From positions 1 to 45,771 of the forward strand of contig JANXBF010000009.1 of NCBI GenBank assembly GCA_025057615.1: 45,771 nucleotides of DNA. The letters are read 5' to 3'. Below the pieces are notes generated by a model. The model ran no database searches, was not told the DNA's origin, and saw nothing but the letters and a program-made list of their open reading frames with translations. How positions within the stretch are numbered: the stretch's first letter is position 1; each line of letters opens with the position of its first letter. This document shows positions 6,389 through 16,195 of this stretch, in pieces. The DNA is from Candidatus Calescibacterium sp. GTDB taxonomy: Bacteria > DRYD01. A program made the position numbers and the translations under genes.

Positions 6389-7645
6389 TTAATAATACAC
6401 GGGAAACGAAGAAGAAATTTCCTTAACTTTCTTAGAAACATACTCTTTTTTCGAAACATCTTTAAGAACCATGGAAACTAGCCTTGCTAATTCCACAACA
6501 TGCTCTTCTTTAAAACCTCTCGTAGTAATAGCAGCAGTCCCTATTCTTATTCCACTGGTTATCCTTGGAGGCTGCGGATCAAAAGGAATAACATTCTTAT
6601 TAACATATATTTCAACCTCATTTAAAATCTCCTCTGCCTCCTTACCAGTAAGAGCAGTACCCCTTAAATCAACCAAGAACATATGTGAATCAGTTCCTCC
6701 AGAAACTATCCTAAATCCTTCCTCTTGCAAAGTCTGTGCAAAAACCTTAGAATTTTTAACAACCTGCTTCTGATACTCCACAAAATCCTCAGTTTGCGCT
6801 AACTTAAAAGCAACAGCTTTAGCTGCTATTACATGCATCAACGGTCCACCCTGAACACCCGGAAAAACAGACTTATCTATATCTTTAGCATATTCCTTTT
6901 TACATAGAACTATTCCCCCACGAGGACCTCTCAAAGTTTTATGGGTAGTGGATGTTACAAAATCTGCAAAAGGAACAGGCGAAGGATAAACCCCAGCAGC
7001 AATTAGACCAGCATAATGAGCCATATCAAACATAAAAAAAGAACCAACCTCCTTGGCTATTTCTCCAAATATCTTACTATCTATTACTCTGGGATAACTG
7101 GAAGCTCCAGCAACAATTATCTTTGGCCTATACCTCAATGCCAAATCTCTCACTTCATCATAATCTATTAGCTCATTTACACGTGAAACACCGTAGTGAA
7201 TAACATTATAAATCTGTCCTGAAAAGTTAACCGGGCTCCCATGAGTTAAATGCCCTCCACAATTTAAACTCATTGTAAGAATAGTATCCCCTGGCTTGAG
7301 AAAAGCAAAATACACAGCCATATTAGCCTGAGCACCAGAGTGAGGTTGTACATTCACATGCTCAGCCTTATATAAACTTTTCAATCTATCTATAGCAATG
7401 TTTTCAATCCTATCTATATACTGACATCCAGAGTAATACCTTTTACCAGGATAACCTTCGGCATACTTATTAGATAAAGATGTCCCCATAGCCTCAAGAA
7501 CAGCCCTATAAGCGTAATTCTCAGAAGCAATCAAGTTTACACCCTGAGATTGACGTTGAGTTTCCAATTTTATCAACTCAAAAATCTCAGAATCAACATC
7601 CATTAAAGACTCATTTATCATCTTATAAACTTGAGTGTTTAACAA
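6389..7645 (-). CDS. glyA: serine hydroxymethyltransferase
   Basis: A pyridoxal-phosphate enzyme of about 418 residues that interconverts serine and glycine with tetrahydrofolate, feeding one-carbon metabolism. Diagnostic stretches are [31 protein letters not shown]-like [42 protein letters not shown], and [13 protein letters not shown], where the Lys of THK binds PLP. The start is ambiguous: GGGAGG at 7654-7659 serves TTG 7645 best (8-base spacing), GTG 7654 overlaps that site, and ATG 7621 lies just past the rph stop without a Shine-Dalgarno. The first choice makes the gene overlap the end of rph by 23 bases. It is followed by the KH-like gene. Confidence 0.95.
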   Translation of the reverse strand: MLNTQVYKMINESLMDVDSEIFELIKLETQRQSQGVNLIASENYAYRAVLEAMGTSLSNKYAEGYPGKRYYSGCQYIDRIENIAIDRLKSLYKAEHVNVQPHSGAQANMAVYFAFLKPGDTILTMSLNCGGHLTHGSPVNFSGQIYNVIHYGVSRVNELIDYDEVRDLALRYRPKIIVAGASSYPRVIDSKIFGEIAKEVGSFFMFDMAHYAGLIAAGVYPSPVPFADFVTSTTHKTLRGPRGGIVLCKKEYAKDIDKSVFPGVQGGPLMHVIAAKAVAFKLAQTEDFVEYQKQVVKNSKVFAQTLQEEGFRIVSGGTDSHMFLVDLRGTALTGKEAEEILNEVEIYVNKNVIPFDPQPPRITSGIRIGTAAITTRGFKEEHVVELARLVSMVLKDVSKKEYVSKKVKEISSSFPVYY

Positions 7646-8357
7646 TCTCAACACCTCCCTGCCTTAAAACATTAACCTGTAAATCGAAAATCTCTGCCGA
7701 TTTTTGAAAACTTATATCTATGATTCTATCCAATATTTGCTTGTTTACAGGTTTTTTTTCAGCAGAAAACTGCAGCTCAGTTATTGCCCCATCACTATTA
7801 ACCACAATATTAAGATCAATATCAGCACTACTATCCTCAAGATATACAGGATCAAGTAAAATCTGATTATCCTCTACTACAAAACTCATAGCCGCAATAA
7901 GATATCTCAATGGATTTTCACTGATACTTCCATTTTTTAACAACTTTTGAAAAGCATCAACAAGAGCAATAAAACCAGCATTAATACAAGCAACCCTTGT
8001 TCCACCATCCGCCTGTAAAACATCACAATCAACAATAACATAATGTTTCGGAAACTTGTAAACATCAAATGCACTTCTCAGAGCCCTACCTATAATCCTT
8101 TTTATCTCTTGAGATCTTGAATTAACAGGATTATAATTCCTCGTTGGAGTAGAAGAAGGAAGCAATCTATACTCAGCAGTTATCCATCCATGACCAAAAG
8201 ATTTACAAAAATCAGGTAAATTATCAGAAAAACTCACACTAACCAAAACCATAGTATTACCCATAACACCCAAAACAGAAGAAATAGGATACTTCAGATA
8301 ATTCAACTTGAATTCCATCTGCCTAAATTGTAGATTATCTCTACCATCTATTCTCAT
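7623..8357 (-). CDS. rph: ribonuclease PH
   Basis: A 244-residue phosphorolytic 3'-5' exoribonuclease that trims tRNA 3' ends. Family landmarks are [12 protein letters not shown] at the start, [48 protein letters not shown] and [21 protein letters not shown], all characteristic of RNase PH. The true start is ATG 8357 (MRIDGRDN), with AGGAGGAGCAGG upstream. The longer open frame to 8426 lies inside the preceding gene and is not family-like. The first 17 bases overlap the end of the acidic-tailed upstream gene, and the 3' end overlaps the likely glyA start, so the three are probably translated in a coupled way. Full length for the family. Confidence 0.96.
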   Translation of the reverse strand: MRIDGRDNLQFRQMEFKLNYLKYPISSVLGVMGNTMVLVSVSFSDNLPDFCKSFGHGWITAEYRLLPSSTPTRNYNPVNSRSQEIKRIIGRALRSAFDVYKFPKHYVIVDCDVLQADGGTRVACINAGFIALVDAFQKLLKNGSISENPLRYLIAAMSFVVEDNQILLDPVYLEDSSADIDLNIVVNSDGAITELQFSAEKKPVNKQILDRIIDISFQKSAEIFDLQVNVLRQGGVEIVKHSSL

Positions 8358-9108
8358 TATCCTGCTCCTCCTCGTATAGATCATCATCATGAGTAATATC
8401 CTCAACAAAGAAATCATCCGGAACATTATCCTCTACAAAATCAACCATATCATCTTCATAATTTCCATAATTTATAACATCATTATCAATGAATTCCTCA
8501 AATCCATAACCTTCTAAATTTGAGCTCTCTCCATCCACAATCCCACTATCATCAAAAGTTTTAAAATCTATGAAAGAAAAATCGTCAAAAGAAACACTAT
8601 GATCAACCAGTTCCGACACATATCCAATATAAGGAGTCTCTGCCTCCTCTCTAACTATACCAACATTCTTTTTCAAAAGAATCGAATACTCAGATTTTCC
8701 ATATTTATTTTCTTCTGTATATACAATTTTATAAGTATTTTCTTCAATTATTTTTTTGTTCTGAAACAGTATTTTTGTAGGAATGAAACCTGCTTTACCC
8801 TCCCAATTCCACCAATCAACATCTTCAAAATTATAAGGTAAAAATGGAACCAACGGATCAAACACAACTAGATTATTTTCTACCTTCTTAGCATATAAAT
8901 ATATCCCATCATTCTGTATAACGTAAGACTCTTTCTTTATCTCCTCATCATCAATATAGTAAGAAAAAATATAAATAATTTTTTCGCTGAATGGGATCTT
9001 TTCATTAATCACAACTCTGGTTAAAACATAATCATTACTAAATTTTTCGGATATTTTATAAATCCAAAAATTTTTAATATTTAAGGGAAAATAATTCCAA
9101 AAGCCCAT
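8341..9108 (-). CDS. hypothetical protein with long acidic C-terminal tail, between clpC and rph
   Basis: A 255-residue protein with no recognised family. Residues 1-165 look like a beta-rich domain (alternating hydrophobic strands; landmarks YFPLNIKNFWIYKI, DGIYLYAKKVENN, DWWNWEGKAGFIPTK, NTYKIVYTEENKYGKSEYSILLKKNVGIV). Residues 170-255 are strongly acidic (runs such as [12 protein letters not shown]) with few positive charges, hence probably disordered. There is no signal peptide, so it should be cytoplasmic. Its ATG shares one base with the clpC stop (TAATG) and its 3' end overlaps rph, so expression is tied to both. A ClpC adaptor or substrate is conceivable from position alone. Confidence 0.72.
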   Translation of the reverse strand: MGFWNYFPLNIKNFWIYKISEKFSNDYVLTRVVINEKIPFSEKIIYIFSYYIDDEEIKKESYVIQNDGIYLYAKKVENNLVVFDPLVPFLPYNFEDVDWWNWEGKAGFIPTKILFQNKKIIEENTYKIVYTEENKYGKSEYSILLKKNVGIVREEAETPYIGYVSELVDHSVSFDDFSFIDFKTFDDSGIVDGESSNLEGYGFEEFIDNDVINYGNYEDDMVDFVEDNVPDDFFVEDITHDDDLYEEEQDNENRW

Positions 9109-11591
9109 TATTCATTATTAATTTCTACAACTTTGAGTTTAACCTGTTCACCCTTTGAAATCGAGTACTTTATCTCCCCATTCTCAACAAAAGCACGTAT
9201 TACAGCATTTTCAAAAACATTATTCTTTAACATTTCCTCAGCCAAACTTTCTTCCAATAAAGAAGTTATACTCCTTCTTAATGGTCTGGCTCCAAAACTA
9301 GGATTATAACCATGCTTAACTATCATTTCTTTGACCTTATCATCCACCTCTAATTTAATATTTCTTGAATTTATTTCCTTATACAAAGGTTTAAGAAGTA
9401 TATCAACTATTCCCTTAAGTTCATTAATCCCAAGTGGTCTAAAAACAAGAATTTCATCTATTCTATTAATCAACTCAGGTCTGAAAAGCTTCTTCACCTC
9501 TTCCATAACTTTTGTTTTCATTCTATTATAAACTTTATCGGGATCATCCTCTTTTTTCTCAGCTCTCAATCCTAGTTCCCTAGTTGTAACAGTTTCATGT
9601 GTCCCCACATTAGAAGTCATAATAATTATTGTATTTTTAAAGTCCACAGTCCTACCTTGACTATCAGTTAATCTTCCATCCTCAAATATCTGAAGTAATA
9701 TATTAAAAACATCGGGATGGGCTTTCTCTATCTCATCAAAAAGAACAACTGAGAAAGGTCTTCTCCTTACCCTCTCCGTTAATTGCCCTCCTTCTTCATA
9801 ACCAACATAACCTGGAGGAGCACCTATAAGCCTCGTAACAGAAAATTTTTCCATATATTCAGACATATCAATTCTAATCAGAGCATCCTCAGTTCCAAAG
9901 AGAAACTCTGCAAGAGCTTTTGCAGTCTCCGTCTTACCAACCCCCGTTGGTCCCAGAAACATAAAAACTCCGACAGGTCTTTTAGGATCTTTCAAGCCCG
10001 CTCTTGCTCTTCTGACAGCCTTGGAAATCTTTGTTATGACTTCATCTTGCCCAACTATCCTCTCCTTTATATAGTTTTCCATATTAATCAATTTTTCAGT
10101 TTCACTCTGAGTAAGCCTGGTTACTGGTATACCTGTCCAAGAAGACACAATATCAGCAACATCTTCCTCTTTCACAATATTCTCTTCATTATCAGGATTC
10201 GCTATCTTCATCCTCCATTGCAACTCTAACTCTTCCTTTTTCAATTTCAACTGTTCTTCCTCTTTTTTCAACCTTTTTGCTTGCTCAAAATCCTCAGAAT
10301 GAGAATAATACTCTTTTTCACGCTGTATCTCTTTTAATCTATTTTCTATATTCATTAACTCTGGAGGATACTGGTAAAGTTTTAACCTTAATTTTGCAGC
10401 AGCCTCATCTATAAGATCTATGGCCTTATCAGGAAGATACCTATCAGAGATATACCTATAAGAAAGCTTAACAGCAGCATTTATGGCCTCATCAGATATC
10501 TTAACCTTATGGTGTGCTTCATATCTATCCCTTAAACCTTTCAATATGGTTATAGCTTCATCTATGGAAGGCTCATCTACCATAACAGATTGAAACCTTC
10601 TTTCTAAAGCGGCATCCTTTTCTATATGCTTTCTATATTCCTGAATAGTTGTTGCACCTATGGTTTGGATCTCACCTCTTGCCAGAGCTGGCTTGAGAAT
10701 GTTGGAAGCATCTATAGCACCCTCAGCAGCACCAGCACCAATAATAGTATGCAATTCATCTATAAATAATATAATACTTCCCGAAGCTTCTCTTATCTCT
10801 TCCATAACTCTCTTCATTCTTTCCTCAAATTCACCCCTATACTTAGTTCCTGCCACCAAGCCAGCCAAATCCATAGCTATAACCCTTTTACCTCTGAGTA
10901 AATCTGGAACCTCATTCTTCACTATCTTTTGAGCAAGCCCTTCCACAATAGCAGTCTTACCAACACCTGGCTCACCTATCAAAACAGGATTATTTTTCGT
11001 TCTTCTTGAGAGAATTTGTATCACTCTCTGTATTTCTTTAACCCTACCAATAACAGGGTCAAGTTTACCCTCTCTCGCCAACTTAGTAAGATCTCTACCG
11101 TACATATCAAGAGTTGGTGTCTTTATCTCATGTTCCCTGTGTTTCCTAACAAAATCAAATCCCATTATCCTCACAAGCTCATCTTTGAGTGAGTTTATAT
11201 TAACATTAATTTTCTGAAGGATTCTATATCCAACACCCCCAGTTTCAGATAATATACCAAGAAGTATATGTTCAGGACCTATGTAATTGTGGTTCATAGT
11301 CCTAGCTTCATCAAAAGCGTTTTCTATTGCTTTCTTGGCTCTGGGGGAAAATTCCAAATCTATCTTTGAAGACAGGCTCTGCGATTTGCCCAAAAAATTC
11401 TCTATCTCTTTCTTCAACTTTTGATAAGTAATATCATATTTAGTCAATATTTTTGCTGCAATACTCTCTCCTTCTATAACTATACCCAGCAATAAATGCT
11501 CTGTTCCGACATGAGAAGATCCCAGATTTTTGGCCTCTTCCTGAGCATAGATTATCACCTTTTTAGCTCTCTCCGTAAAAGTTTCCCACAT
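9108..11591 (-). CDS. clpC: ATP-dependent Clp protease ATP-binding subunit ClpC
   Basis: An 827-residue AAA+ unfoldase of the ClpC type. It has an N-terminal double Clp repeat (residues 1-145, with [12 protein letters not shown] and [12 protein letters not shown]), a first ATPase with Walker [10 protein letters not shown] near 205 and Walker [10 protein letters not shown], a middle coiled coil with a UVR-like motif ([14 protein letters not shown]), and a second ATPase with Walker [10 protein letters not shown] near 545 and sensor region FGARPLRR. It would feed proteins to ClpP; clpP is not in the window. ATG 11591 (MWETF) follows GGAAGGTGG at good spacing; a GTG three codons earlier overlaps that site. 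The usual Firmicute neighbours ctsR-mcsA-mcsB are absent; nusA lies upstream instead. Confidence 0.96.
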   Translation of the reverse strand: MWETFTERAKKVIIYAQEEAKNLGSSHVGTEHLLLGIVIEGESIAAKILTKYDITYQKLKKEIENFLGKSQSLSSKIDLEFSPRAKKAIENAFDEARTMNHNYIGPEHILLGILSETGGVGYRILQKINVNINSLKDELVRIMGFDFVRKHREHEIKTPTLDMYGRDLTKLAREGKLDPVIGRVKEIQRVIQILSRRTKNNPVLIGEPGVGKTAIVEGLAQKIVKNEVPDLLRGKRVIAMDLAGLVAGTKYRGEFEERMKRVMEEIREASGSIILFIDELHTIIGAGAAEGAIDASNILKPALARGEIQTIGATTIQEYRKHIEKDAALERRFQSVMVDEPSIDEAITILKGLRDRYEAHHKVKISDEAINAAVKLSYRYISDRYLPDKAIDLIDEAAAKLRLKLYQYPPELMNIENRLKEIQREKEYYSHSEDFEQAKRLKKEEEQLKLKKEELELQWRMKIANPDNEENIVKEEDVADIVSSWTGIPVTRLTQSETEKLINMENYIKERIVGQDEVITKISKAVRRARAGLKDPKRPVGVFMFLGPTGVGKTETAKALAEFLFGTEDALIRIDMSEYMEKFSVTRLIGAPPGYVGYEEGGQLTERVRRRPFSVVLFDEIEKAHPDVFNILLQIFEDGRLTDSQGRTVDFKNTIIIMTSNVGTHETVTTRELGLRAEKKEDDPDKVYNRMKTKVMEEVKKLFRPELINRIDEILVFRPLGINELKGIVDILLKPLYKEINSRNIKLEVDDKVKEMIVKHGYNPSFGARPLRRSITSLLEESLAEEMLKNNVFENAVIRAFVENGEIKYSISKGEQVKLKVVEINNE

Positions 11592-11627
11592 ATTTTCCAC
11601 CTTCCTTATTTCATTTCCTGAAATGTT

Positions 11628-12782
11628 TCACTTTCTGAAATTTGAAGGAATATTTTTTATATCTATTTCCTCTATATTGTAGTCTTCTGAAACGGATACA
11701 GCCTCAAATATAGTCTCTTCTCTTTCCTCAGTTTTTCTTCTAACAGCAGTTTCACTTTTTATATCTATCTTCCATTTGGTTATAGTTGCAGTAAGCTTAG
11801 CATTATATCCTTCTCTGCCGATAGCTATAGACAACTGTTCATCTGGAACGACAATCTTAGCTATCCGATTGCTATAATCCAGGTCCATCGATAATATTTT
11901 AACATTTCCCAATGCTCTGGTAATGAAAACTTTAGGATCATCAGAAAATAGAATAACATCCACCCTTTCACCGTTGAGTTCATTAACAACATTTTGTATT
12001 CTGAAATTTTTAGGTCCCAAAAGAGTGGATACAGGATCCAAATAAGGAAGTTTGCTTTTGACAGCAACTTTTGTTCTGTAACCAGCTTGTCTAACCAAGT
12101 CTATTATTTCAATGTTTCCATCTTTTATTTCATTATATTCTTTTTCCATGATTTTTCGGACAAATAGAGGACTTTTTCTATTAAGTATAGCAACAATGTT
12201 AGTCTTGGATGGATCTTCTTTTATACCCATAATAAGAAAGAACATTCTCTTATTAACGTAATACGGTTCATTTCTGACTTGGTAATTAACAGGTAAAACA
12301 CCAACAGCTTTTTCAAATTCAACCCATACATTACCTTTTTCATCTCTCTTCCTAATTGTTCCGACATGAACATCTTTAAGATTCTTGTTTATTTCTTCAT
12401 AAGCAGCTTGATATTCCAATTCTTTTATTTTTTGTGCAAGTAACTGTTTAGCAACTATTGCTTCCGAACGAGAAAAATCCTTGTCATTGGCTTCAACAAA
12501 TATTCTATCCCCTTCCTTTATGTTTTTATCATACTTTTTATGAACCTCTCTAATAGTTATCTGAAGAGGATTTCCATCAGTTAAAGTCTTAACCACTTCC
12601 TTCTCAATAAGAATTTTCAAATCATCTTTTACTATCTCTATTTTTACATTTGGGGTAAGCTTATATTTTTTTCTGAACGACTTTGAAATTGAATCAGCAA
12701 GAATATCAATCAACTTCTCCAGAGGAATACCCTTTTCATAAGACAGCTGTCTTATAGCACTTAGTAAAGCTCTTGTTTGCAT
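11628..12782 (-). CDS. nusA: transcription termination/antitermination factor NusA
   Basis: A 384-residue RNA-polymerase-binding factor controlling pausing, termination and antitermination. It has the N-terminal RNAP-binding domain (residues 1-130, starting ALLSAIRQLSYEKGIPLEKLIDILADSI), an S1 domain (about 135-200, VGTIRKRDEKGNVWVEFEKAVGVLP), then two KH domains (KVAVKSKLPYLDPVSTLLGPKNFRIQNVVNELNGERVDVI and IVVPDEQLSIAIGREGYNAKLTATITKWKIDI). The usual 'DPVGACVG' is changed to DPVSTLLG. There are no C-terminal acidic repeats, as is normal outside Proteobacteria. It follows rimP by 12 bp (the classic rimP-nusA pair), but infB does not follow; clpC does, 36 bp after the nusA stop. Confidence 0.95.
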   Translation of the reverse strand: MQTRALLSAIRQLSYEKGIPLEKLIDILADSISKSFRKKYKLTPNVKIEIVKDDLKILIEKEVVKTLTDGNPLQITIREVHKKYDKNIKEGDRIFVEANDKDFSRSEAIVAKQLLAQKIKELEYQAAYEEINKNLKDVHVGTIRKRDEKGNVWVEFEKAVGVLPVNYQVRNEPYYVNKRMFFLIMGIKEDPSKTNIVAILNRKSPLFVRKIMEKEYNEIKDGNIEIIDLVRQAGYRTKVAVKSKLPYLDPVSTLLGPKNFRIQNVVNELNGERVDVILFSDDPKVFITRALGNVKILSMDLDYSNRIAKIVVPDEQLSIAIGREGYNAKLTATITKWKIDIKSETAVRRKTEEREETIFEAVSVSEDYNIEEIDIKNIPSNFRK

Positions 12783-12794
12783 TACTATTCCCCC

Positions 12795-13055
12795 TTATTT
12801 TATTCCTTTAGATTGAACTTCTAAAAAATATTTTTCTTCTATGAGATCCAATTCATCAAGATAAGAACCTATTCTCTTACTGTATATTTCGCAGTCTTTT
12901 ATAGAAGTTCCACTATCTCTGGATATTGTAAATCTCAAAACCCACCCCTTCTTATCTCTAAACATTTTTATATCATGCAGATTCAATTCTAAATCCTTGG
13001 CTATCTCTTCCGCTTTTCCTTTAATTCTTTCTATAATTTCCTGAGTTTCTCTCAT
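12795..13055 (-). CDS. rimP: RimP-like ribosome maturation factor reduced to the N-terminal domain
   Basis: 86 residues. The sequence follows the RimP N-terminal domain throughout: helix EIIERIKGKAEEIAKDLELNLHDIKMFRDKKGWVLRFTISRDSGTSIKDCEIYSKRIGSYLDELDLIEEKYFLEVQSKGIK, matching the family's 'GWVLRVYID...I.LDDCE..SR.....LD....I...Y.LEVSSPG'. Normal RimP (about 150 residues) continues with an SH3-like C-terminal domain that helps dock on S12. Here the frame stops right after the 'SSPG' position, and only 12 bp separate it from nusA, so the second domain is absent rather than frameshifted away. RimP assists 30S maturation; whether this half can do so is open. Confidence 0.8.
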   Translation of the reverse strand: MRETQEIIERIKGKAEEIAKDLELNLHDIKMFRDKKGWVLRFTISRDSGTSIKDCEIYSKRIGSYLDELDLIEEKYFLEVQSKGIK

Positions 13056-13119
13056 AAATTTCCCCTTAATTATTTTATTCTATATTTCAAAAATATAAAC
13101 CTTTAAACTAAAAAACGTT

Positions 13120-14721
13120 TTATTTTAGCATATTCTTTGAGAACTTCTTTCTTCTTGAATTGGCAAACCTGTGAGCTTCATCTCTTAACCTCCTAATAAA
13201 ATTCCAAATATTCTGATTTAAACTAATCTGCTTAACATTATCACAATCATATAAATAAATTTTATCATCAGGTTTAGAAATTGATATGAACTTTGTATTA
13301 GAAAACACACCTGAATCCTTGAATGCTCTTACTGCACTTAGAAGCTGATTTATTCCCCCATCAATAATCATAAGCTGCGGTAAAATCTCTAGAGATTTAT
13401 CATTAGAAAAATTCCTAAACCTTCTAATCACTAAATCATAAATATTTGATAAATCATCAAAATTGTTATACAGCTTAAAAATTCTGTACTTAGACTTAGA
13501 GAAATTTCCTTTTTCAAAAACAACAAGCGCTCCATAAACATTCTCACCGTAAAAGTGACTGATATCAACAACCTCAATCCTATATACAATATCAACACCT
13601 ATAATCACAGACAAATTCTTTAAAATTATATGAATATCATTTTGTTTCAAGTATTCAACCTTTTGCAAACAATTACTCATCAAGTAATTGAAATTATCAT
13701 CCATTTTATGTTGAATCTGAATCTTTTTTATTCTATCCGAAGTTTCATCATGATACAATTTCACATACTCATCAATAAGATGGATCAATTCTGAATAGTA
13801 CTCTTGCTGAACAAAGATTCTTTGAGAATGAATATTCAAAATAGTATTAAAAAGGATTTGAGCAGGAGTTAGATCCTCAAAATTCTGAATCTCCAATATT
13901 TTCATATCAGTTGGAGGAGAAAAAACACCCAATACGCACAAGTTATTATCGAAAACAATGTAAAGATAACTTTCTATTTTCGAATCAAGAATTTTACTCA
14001 GGTAACTCTTCACAGTGTACATTTTATTTCTATAAATTATTGCTTTTTCGAATTCGTGAGTTTCAGAAAAAATTCTTATTTTTTGCTGATATTCATCTAT
14101 TAGATCCTGAATAAAAGATTGTTTTAACTTAATAAAGTCAGTAGCCTGATGGAAGTTCTTATTATACTCGTCTTTAGATATTTTTCCCTGACAAGGACCA
14201 CTACAAAGACCAATATAATAATACATACATAAATCTGGCCTCTTATTATTAAAATTATAATCACATTGTCTGACACCAAACAAAGTGGAAATTATATTAA
14301 ATAATTGTTTAAAATTTAGATTATGTATAAAAGGTCCAAACATTTCAGTTGTATTAACATTCCACTCAGAAACGACTGAAAAAAAAGGGTATCCGTCTTT
14401 GTCTATAACACCAATATATTTTAAAGGATTTCTGTATTTATATTGTATGTTATAAATTGGTTTATATTGATATATCAGTTTGGATTCTAATATTTGAGCC
14501 TCCAAATCAGAGTTTGTGATAATATACTCCAAATCATCCGCCTTCTCAATAATTTCTCTAGATTTCTGATCACTGCAGTAGAAATAACTCCTCAACCTAC
14601 TCTTCAGCTCTTTAGCTTTACCAATATAAATAATAACTTTTTGTTTTTTAAAAATATATACTCCCGGTAAAGAAGGAATAGAAGAAAGATCCAATTTAAT
14701 CACAATTATATTTTTCAACAA
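13120..14721 (-). CDS. uvrC: excinuclease ABC subunit C, lacking the C-terminal helix-hairpin-helix region
   Basis: A 533-residue nucleotide-excision-repair nuclease. The GIY-YIG domain is at the N terminus (PSLPGVYIFKKQKVIIYIGKAKELKSRLRSYF), followed by a Cys-containing stretch (CMYYYIGLCSGPCQG), a UVR-like helix pair (HEFEKAIIYRNKM near 225), and the RNase H-like half (VVDISHFYGENVYGALVVFEKG, LPQLMIIDGGINQL, RRLRDEAHRFA). Typical UvrC has about 60 more residues with tandem HhH motifs after RDEAHRF; here only a short basic tail follows. The start at 14721 is TTG with a poorly placed AGG; GTG 14703 would also give a normal N terminus. It is the leftward member of a divergent pair with the plus-strand gene at 14778. 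Confidence 0.93.
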   Translation of the reverse strand: MLKNIIVIKLDLSSIPSLPGVYIFKKQKVIIYIGKAKELKSRLRSYFYCSDQKSREIIEKADDLEYIITNSDLEAQILESKLIYQYKPIYNIQYKYRNPLKYIGVIDKDGYPFFSVVSEWNVNTTEMFGPFIHNLNFKQLFNIISTLFGVRQCDYNFNNKRPDLCMYYYIGLCSGPCQGKISKDEYNKNFHQATDFIKLKQSFIQDLIDEYQQKIRIFSETHEFEKAIIYRNKMYTVKSYLSKILDSKIESYLYIVFDNNLCVLGVFSPPTDMKILEIQNFEDLTPAQILFNTILNIHSQRIFVQQEYYSELIHLIDEYVKLYHDETSDRIKKIQIQHKMDDNFNYLMSNCLQKVEYLKQNDIHIILKNLSVIIGVDIVYRIEVVDISHFYGENVYGALVVFEKGNFSKSKYRIFKLYNNFDDLSNIYDLVIRRFRNFSNDKSLEILPQLMIIDGGINQLLSAVRAFKDSGVFSNTKFISISKPDDKIYLYDCDNVKQISLNQNIWNFIRRLRDEAHRFANSRRKKFSKNMLK

Positions 14722-14777
14722 ATAAATTTAACAACCTATAAAGAAGGCCATAATTAATAAATGTAGAACCATATAGT

Positions 14778-15125
14778 ATGACATATGAGGATTTTGTAAA
14801 TCTTTTCTCAAAAATAGAAAAGTTATACTTCCTAAATTTAGATGAGCAAAATAATCATGACTTTCTAAATTTATTGATAAACCTACAAGATAAAACTAAA
14901 GATGATATTCAGATCTATGATTTCCTAGAAAGAAAGATAATAGAAAAACAAAAGATAATAATGAAAATAAAAAAAATAAAAAATCAAGTTGAAAATGAAT
15001 TGAAAATATTAAAAACAAATAACCTGGTTTTTCCTTCAACTTTACCACTATTTTTAACATTTTTTTTACAAACTAATATGAATAAAATTTGCAATAATGG
15101 GAATAAAAGAATTGAGAGAACATAA
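14778..15125 (+). CDS. small hypothetical protein, first gene of the plus-strand island
   Basis: 115 residues, mostly helical and lysine-rich in the middle (ERKIIEKQKIIMKIKKIKNQVENELK), giving a likely coiled coil, then a short hydrophobic stretch (FPSTLPLFLTFFLQT) and a basic tail. No family recognised. The start ATG has no clear Shine-Dalgarno. Codon use is like its neighbours and the frame ends 17 bp before the next gene's ATG. The hydrophobic stretch is encoded by a T-rich element found again after dnaA, so the 3' part might instead be regulatory DNA. Confidence 0.5.
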   Translation: MTYEDFVNLFSKIEKLYFLNLDEQNNHDFLNLLINLQDKTKDDIQIYDFLERKIIEKQKIIMKIKKIKNQVENELKILKTNNLVFPSTLPLFLTFFLQTNMNKICNNGNKRIERT

Positions 15126-15142
15126 GAACTACGGAGGGTAAA

Positions 15143-16135
15143 ATGAAAACAATTTTGGTAACAGCAATAATGTTAATAATAATAACGATGACAGTGTATT
15201 CCCAAACAATAAATGGTAAATTCATTAGATTCGGTGCAGACAGCGTTATAATTAAAACAGAAACAGATGTTCTGAATTTACCAATATCAAAAGAATTAGT
15301 AGTTATCGACAATAAAGGACAAAAGGTATCACCTGCTTCATTATTTGAAAATGCAAACATAACAGTAAAATATGAAGATGGAATAGTAAAATCAATAGTT
15401 ATTGATAATCAATTCATAAACTATATTAATAACCAAGATAATAAACCAGAATATCAATTATTATACAGAGAAACAAATTACAACTACAGTAATTTCCAAT
15501 CACCCTCAAAAGTCAGCTATGTTGGTTACTTACCCATGGATTACCAATCAATACTTTATCCTCCCGTTGATATATACAACGCAAAAATAAACTACTATAG
15601 TTATATGCCAGTTAATAACAGCTACACTTTCGGTGGATCAGAATCCATGGCAGCCGAAATAAAATTCTATGACAATTTATTAGCAAATAACTATTACTCC
15701 CCAAGATATTACTATGAAACAATGTCATCGATTATGGGTAATGATATACCAAATTATTACTATATATCTCAGATGCAAGAAAAGAGCAAGTACTACTATA
15801 AAAAAGACCCAATAGATACTAAAAACGGTGATATCCACTATTATGCAAACAATACAATTAGCAATTTTAACAACTATTACAATAATTACAACAATAGCAA
15901 TAATATCTTCGGAACCTTAGTAGAGGTAGATCAAAATAAATTAGTAATATTATCAGATAGAACTTACGAAATCGAATTAAGTAATTCATCAAACATATTT
16001 GTCAGAAAAGAAGGCAAATATGTTCCTTTATATAAAACGGAAGAATTAAAAAATCTCATCAACAAAAGAGTAGAACTAAAAGTATCTTCAAACAATAATA
16101 AATTAATAGCAAATACGATAATAATAAATAACTAG
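15143..16135 (+). CDS. secreted Tyr/Asn-rich protein with two similar terminal domains
   Basis: 330 residues. The start has a good Shine-Dalgarno (GGAGGG). Residues 1-20 are a signal peptide (MKTILVTAIMLIIITMTVYS, with likely cleavage after YSQ). Residues 21-90 (NGKFIRFGADSVIIKT...LPISKELVVIDNKGQ...ITVKYEDGIVKSIVID) and 250-330 (FGTLVEVDQNKLVILSD...IELSNSSNIFVRKEGK...RVELKVSSNNNKLIANTIIIN) share one pattern of short beta strands, suggesting a duplicated small beta-barrel or OB-like domain. The roughly 150 residues between are extremely rich in Tyr, Asn and Ser, low-complexity and probably extended. Exported function unknown; an envelope or surface protein is likely. It heads the run leading to rseP. 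Confidence 0.75.
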   Translation: MKTILVTAIMLIIITMTVYSQTINGKFIRFGADSVIIKTETDVLNLPISKELVVIDNKGQKVSPASLFENANITVKYEDGIVKSIVIDNQFINYINNQDNKPEYQLLYRETNYNYSNFQSPSKVSYVGYLPMDYQSILYPPVDIYNAKINYYSYMPVNNSYTFGGSESMAAEIKFYDNLLANNYYSPRYYYETMSSIMGNDIPNYYYISQMQEKSKYYYKKDPIDTKNGDIHYYANNTISNFNNYYNNYNNSNNIFGTLVEVDQNKLVILSDRTYEIELSNSSNIFVRKEGKYVPLYKTEELKNLINKRVELKVSSNNNKLIANTIIINN

Positions 16136-16195
16136 TGAACCTGATGAGATAAATGAAATTTTAATAAATCTGACATTTAATATGGGTTTTAAATA

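Noticed and set aside
6471-6773. Plus-strand open frame opposite glyA (and similar frames opposite clpC, tuf and prs)
   Set aside because: They mirror strongly conserved genes on the other strand, have no ribosome sites and no recognisable product.
8358-8426. Longer start for RNase PH, adding 23 residues
   Set aside because: The added residues are out of family, lie in the acidic upstream gene in another frame, and ATG 8357 has the strong Shine-Dalgarno.
13100-13125. AAAACGTTTTTT as terminator after uvrC
   Set aside because: The palindrome has no loop, so it cannot form a proper hairpin; only a short T run follows.
16141-16165. CTGATGAG...TGAAA resembling a hammerhead ribozyme core
   Set aside because: The second conserved block should be CGAAA and there is no stem II between the blocks nor closing stems I/III; chance match.
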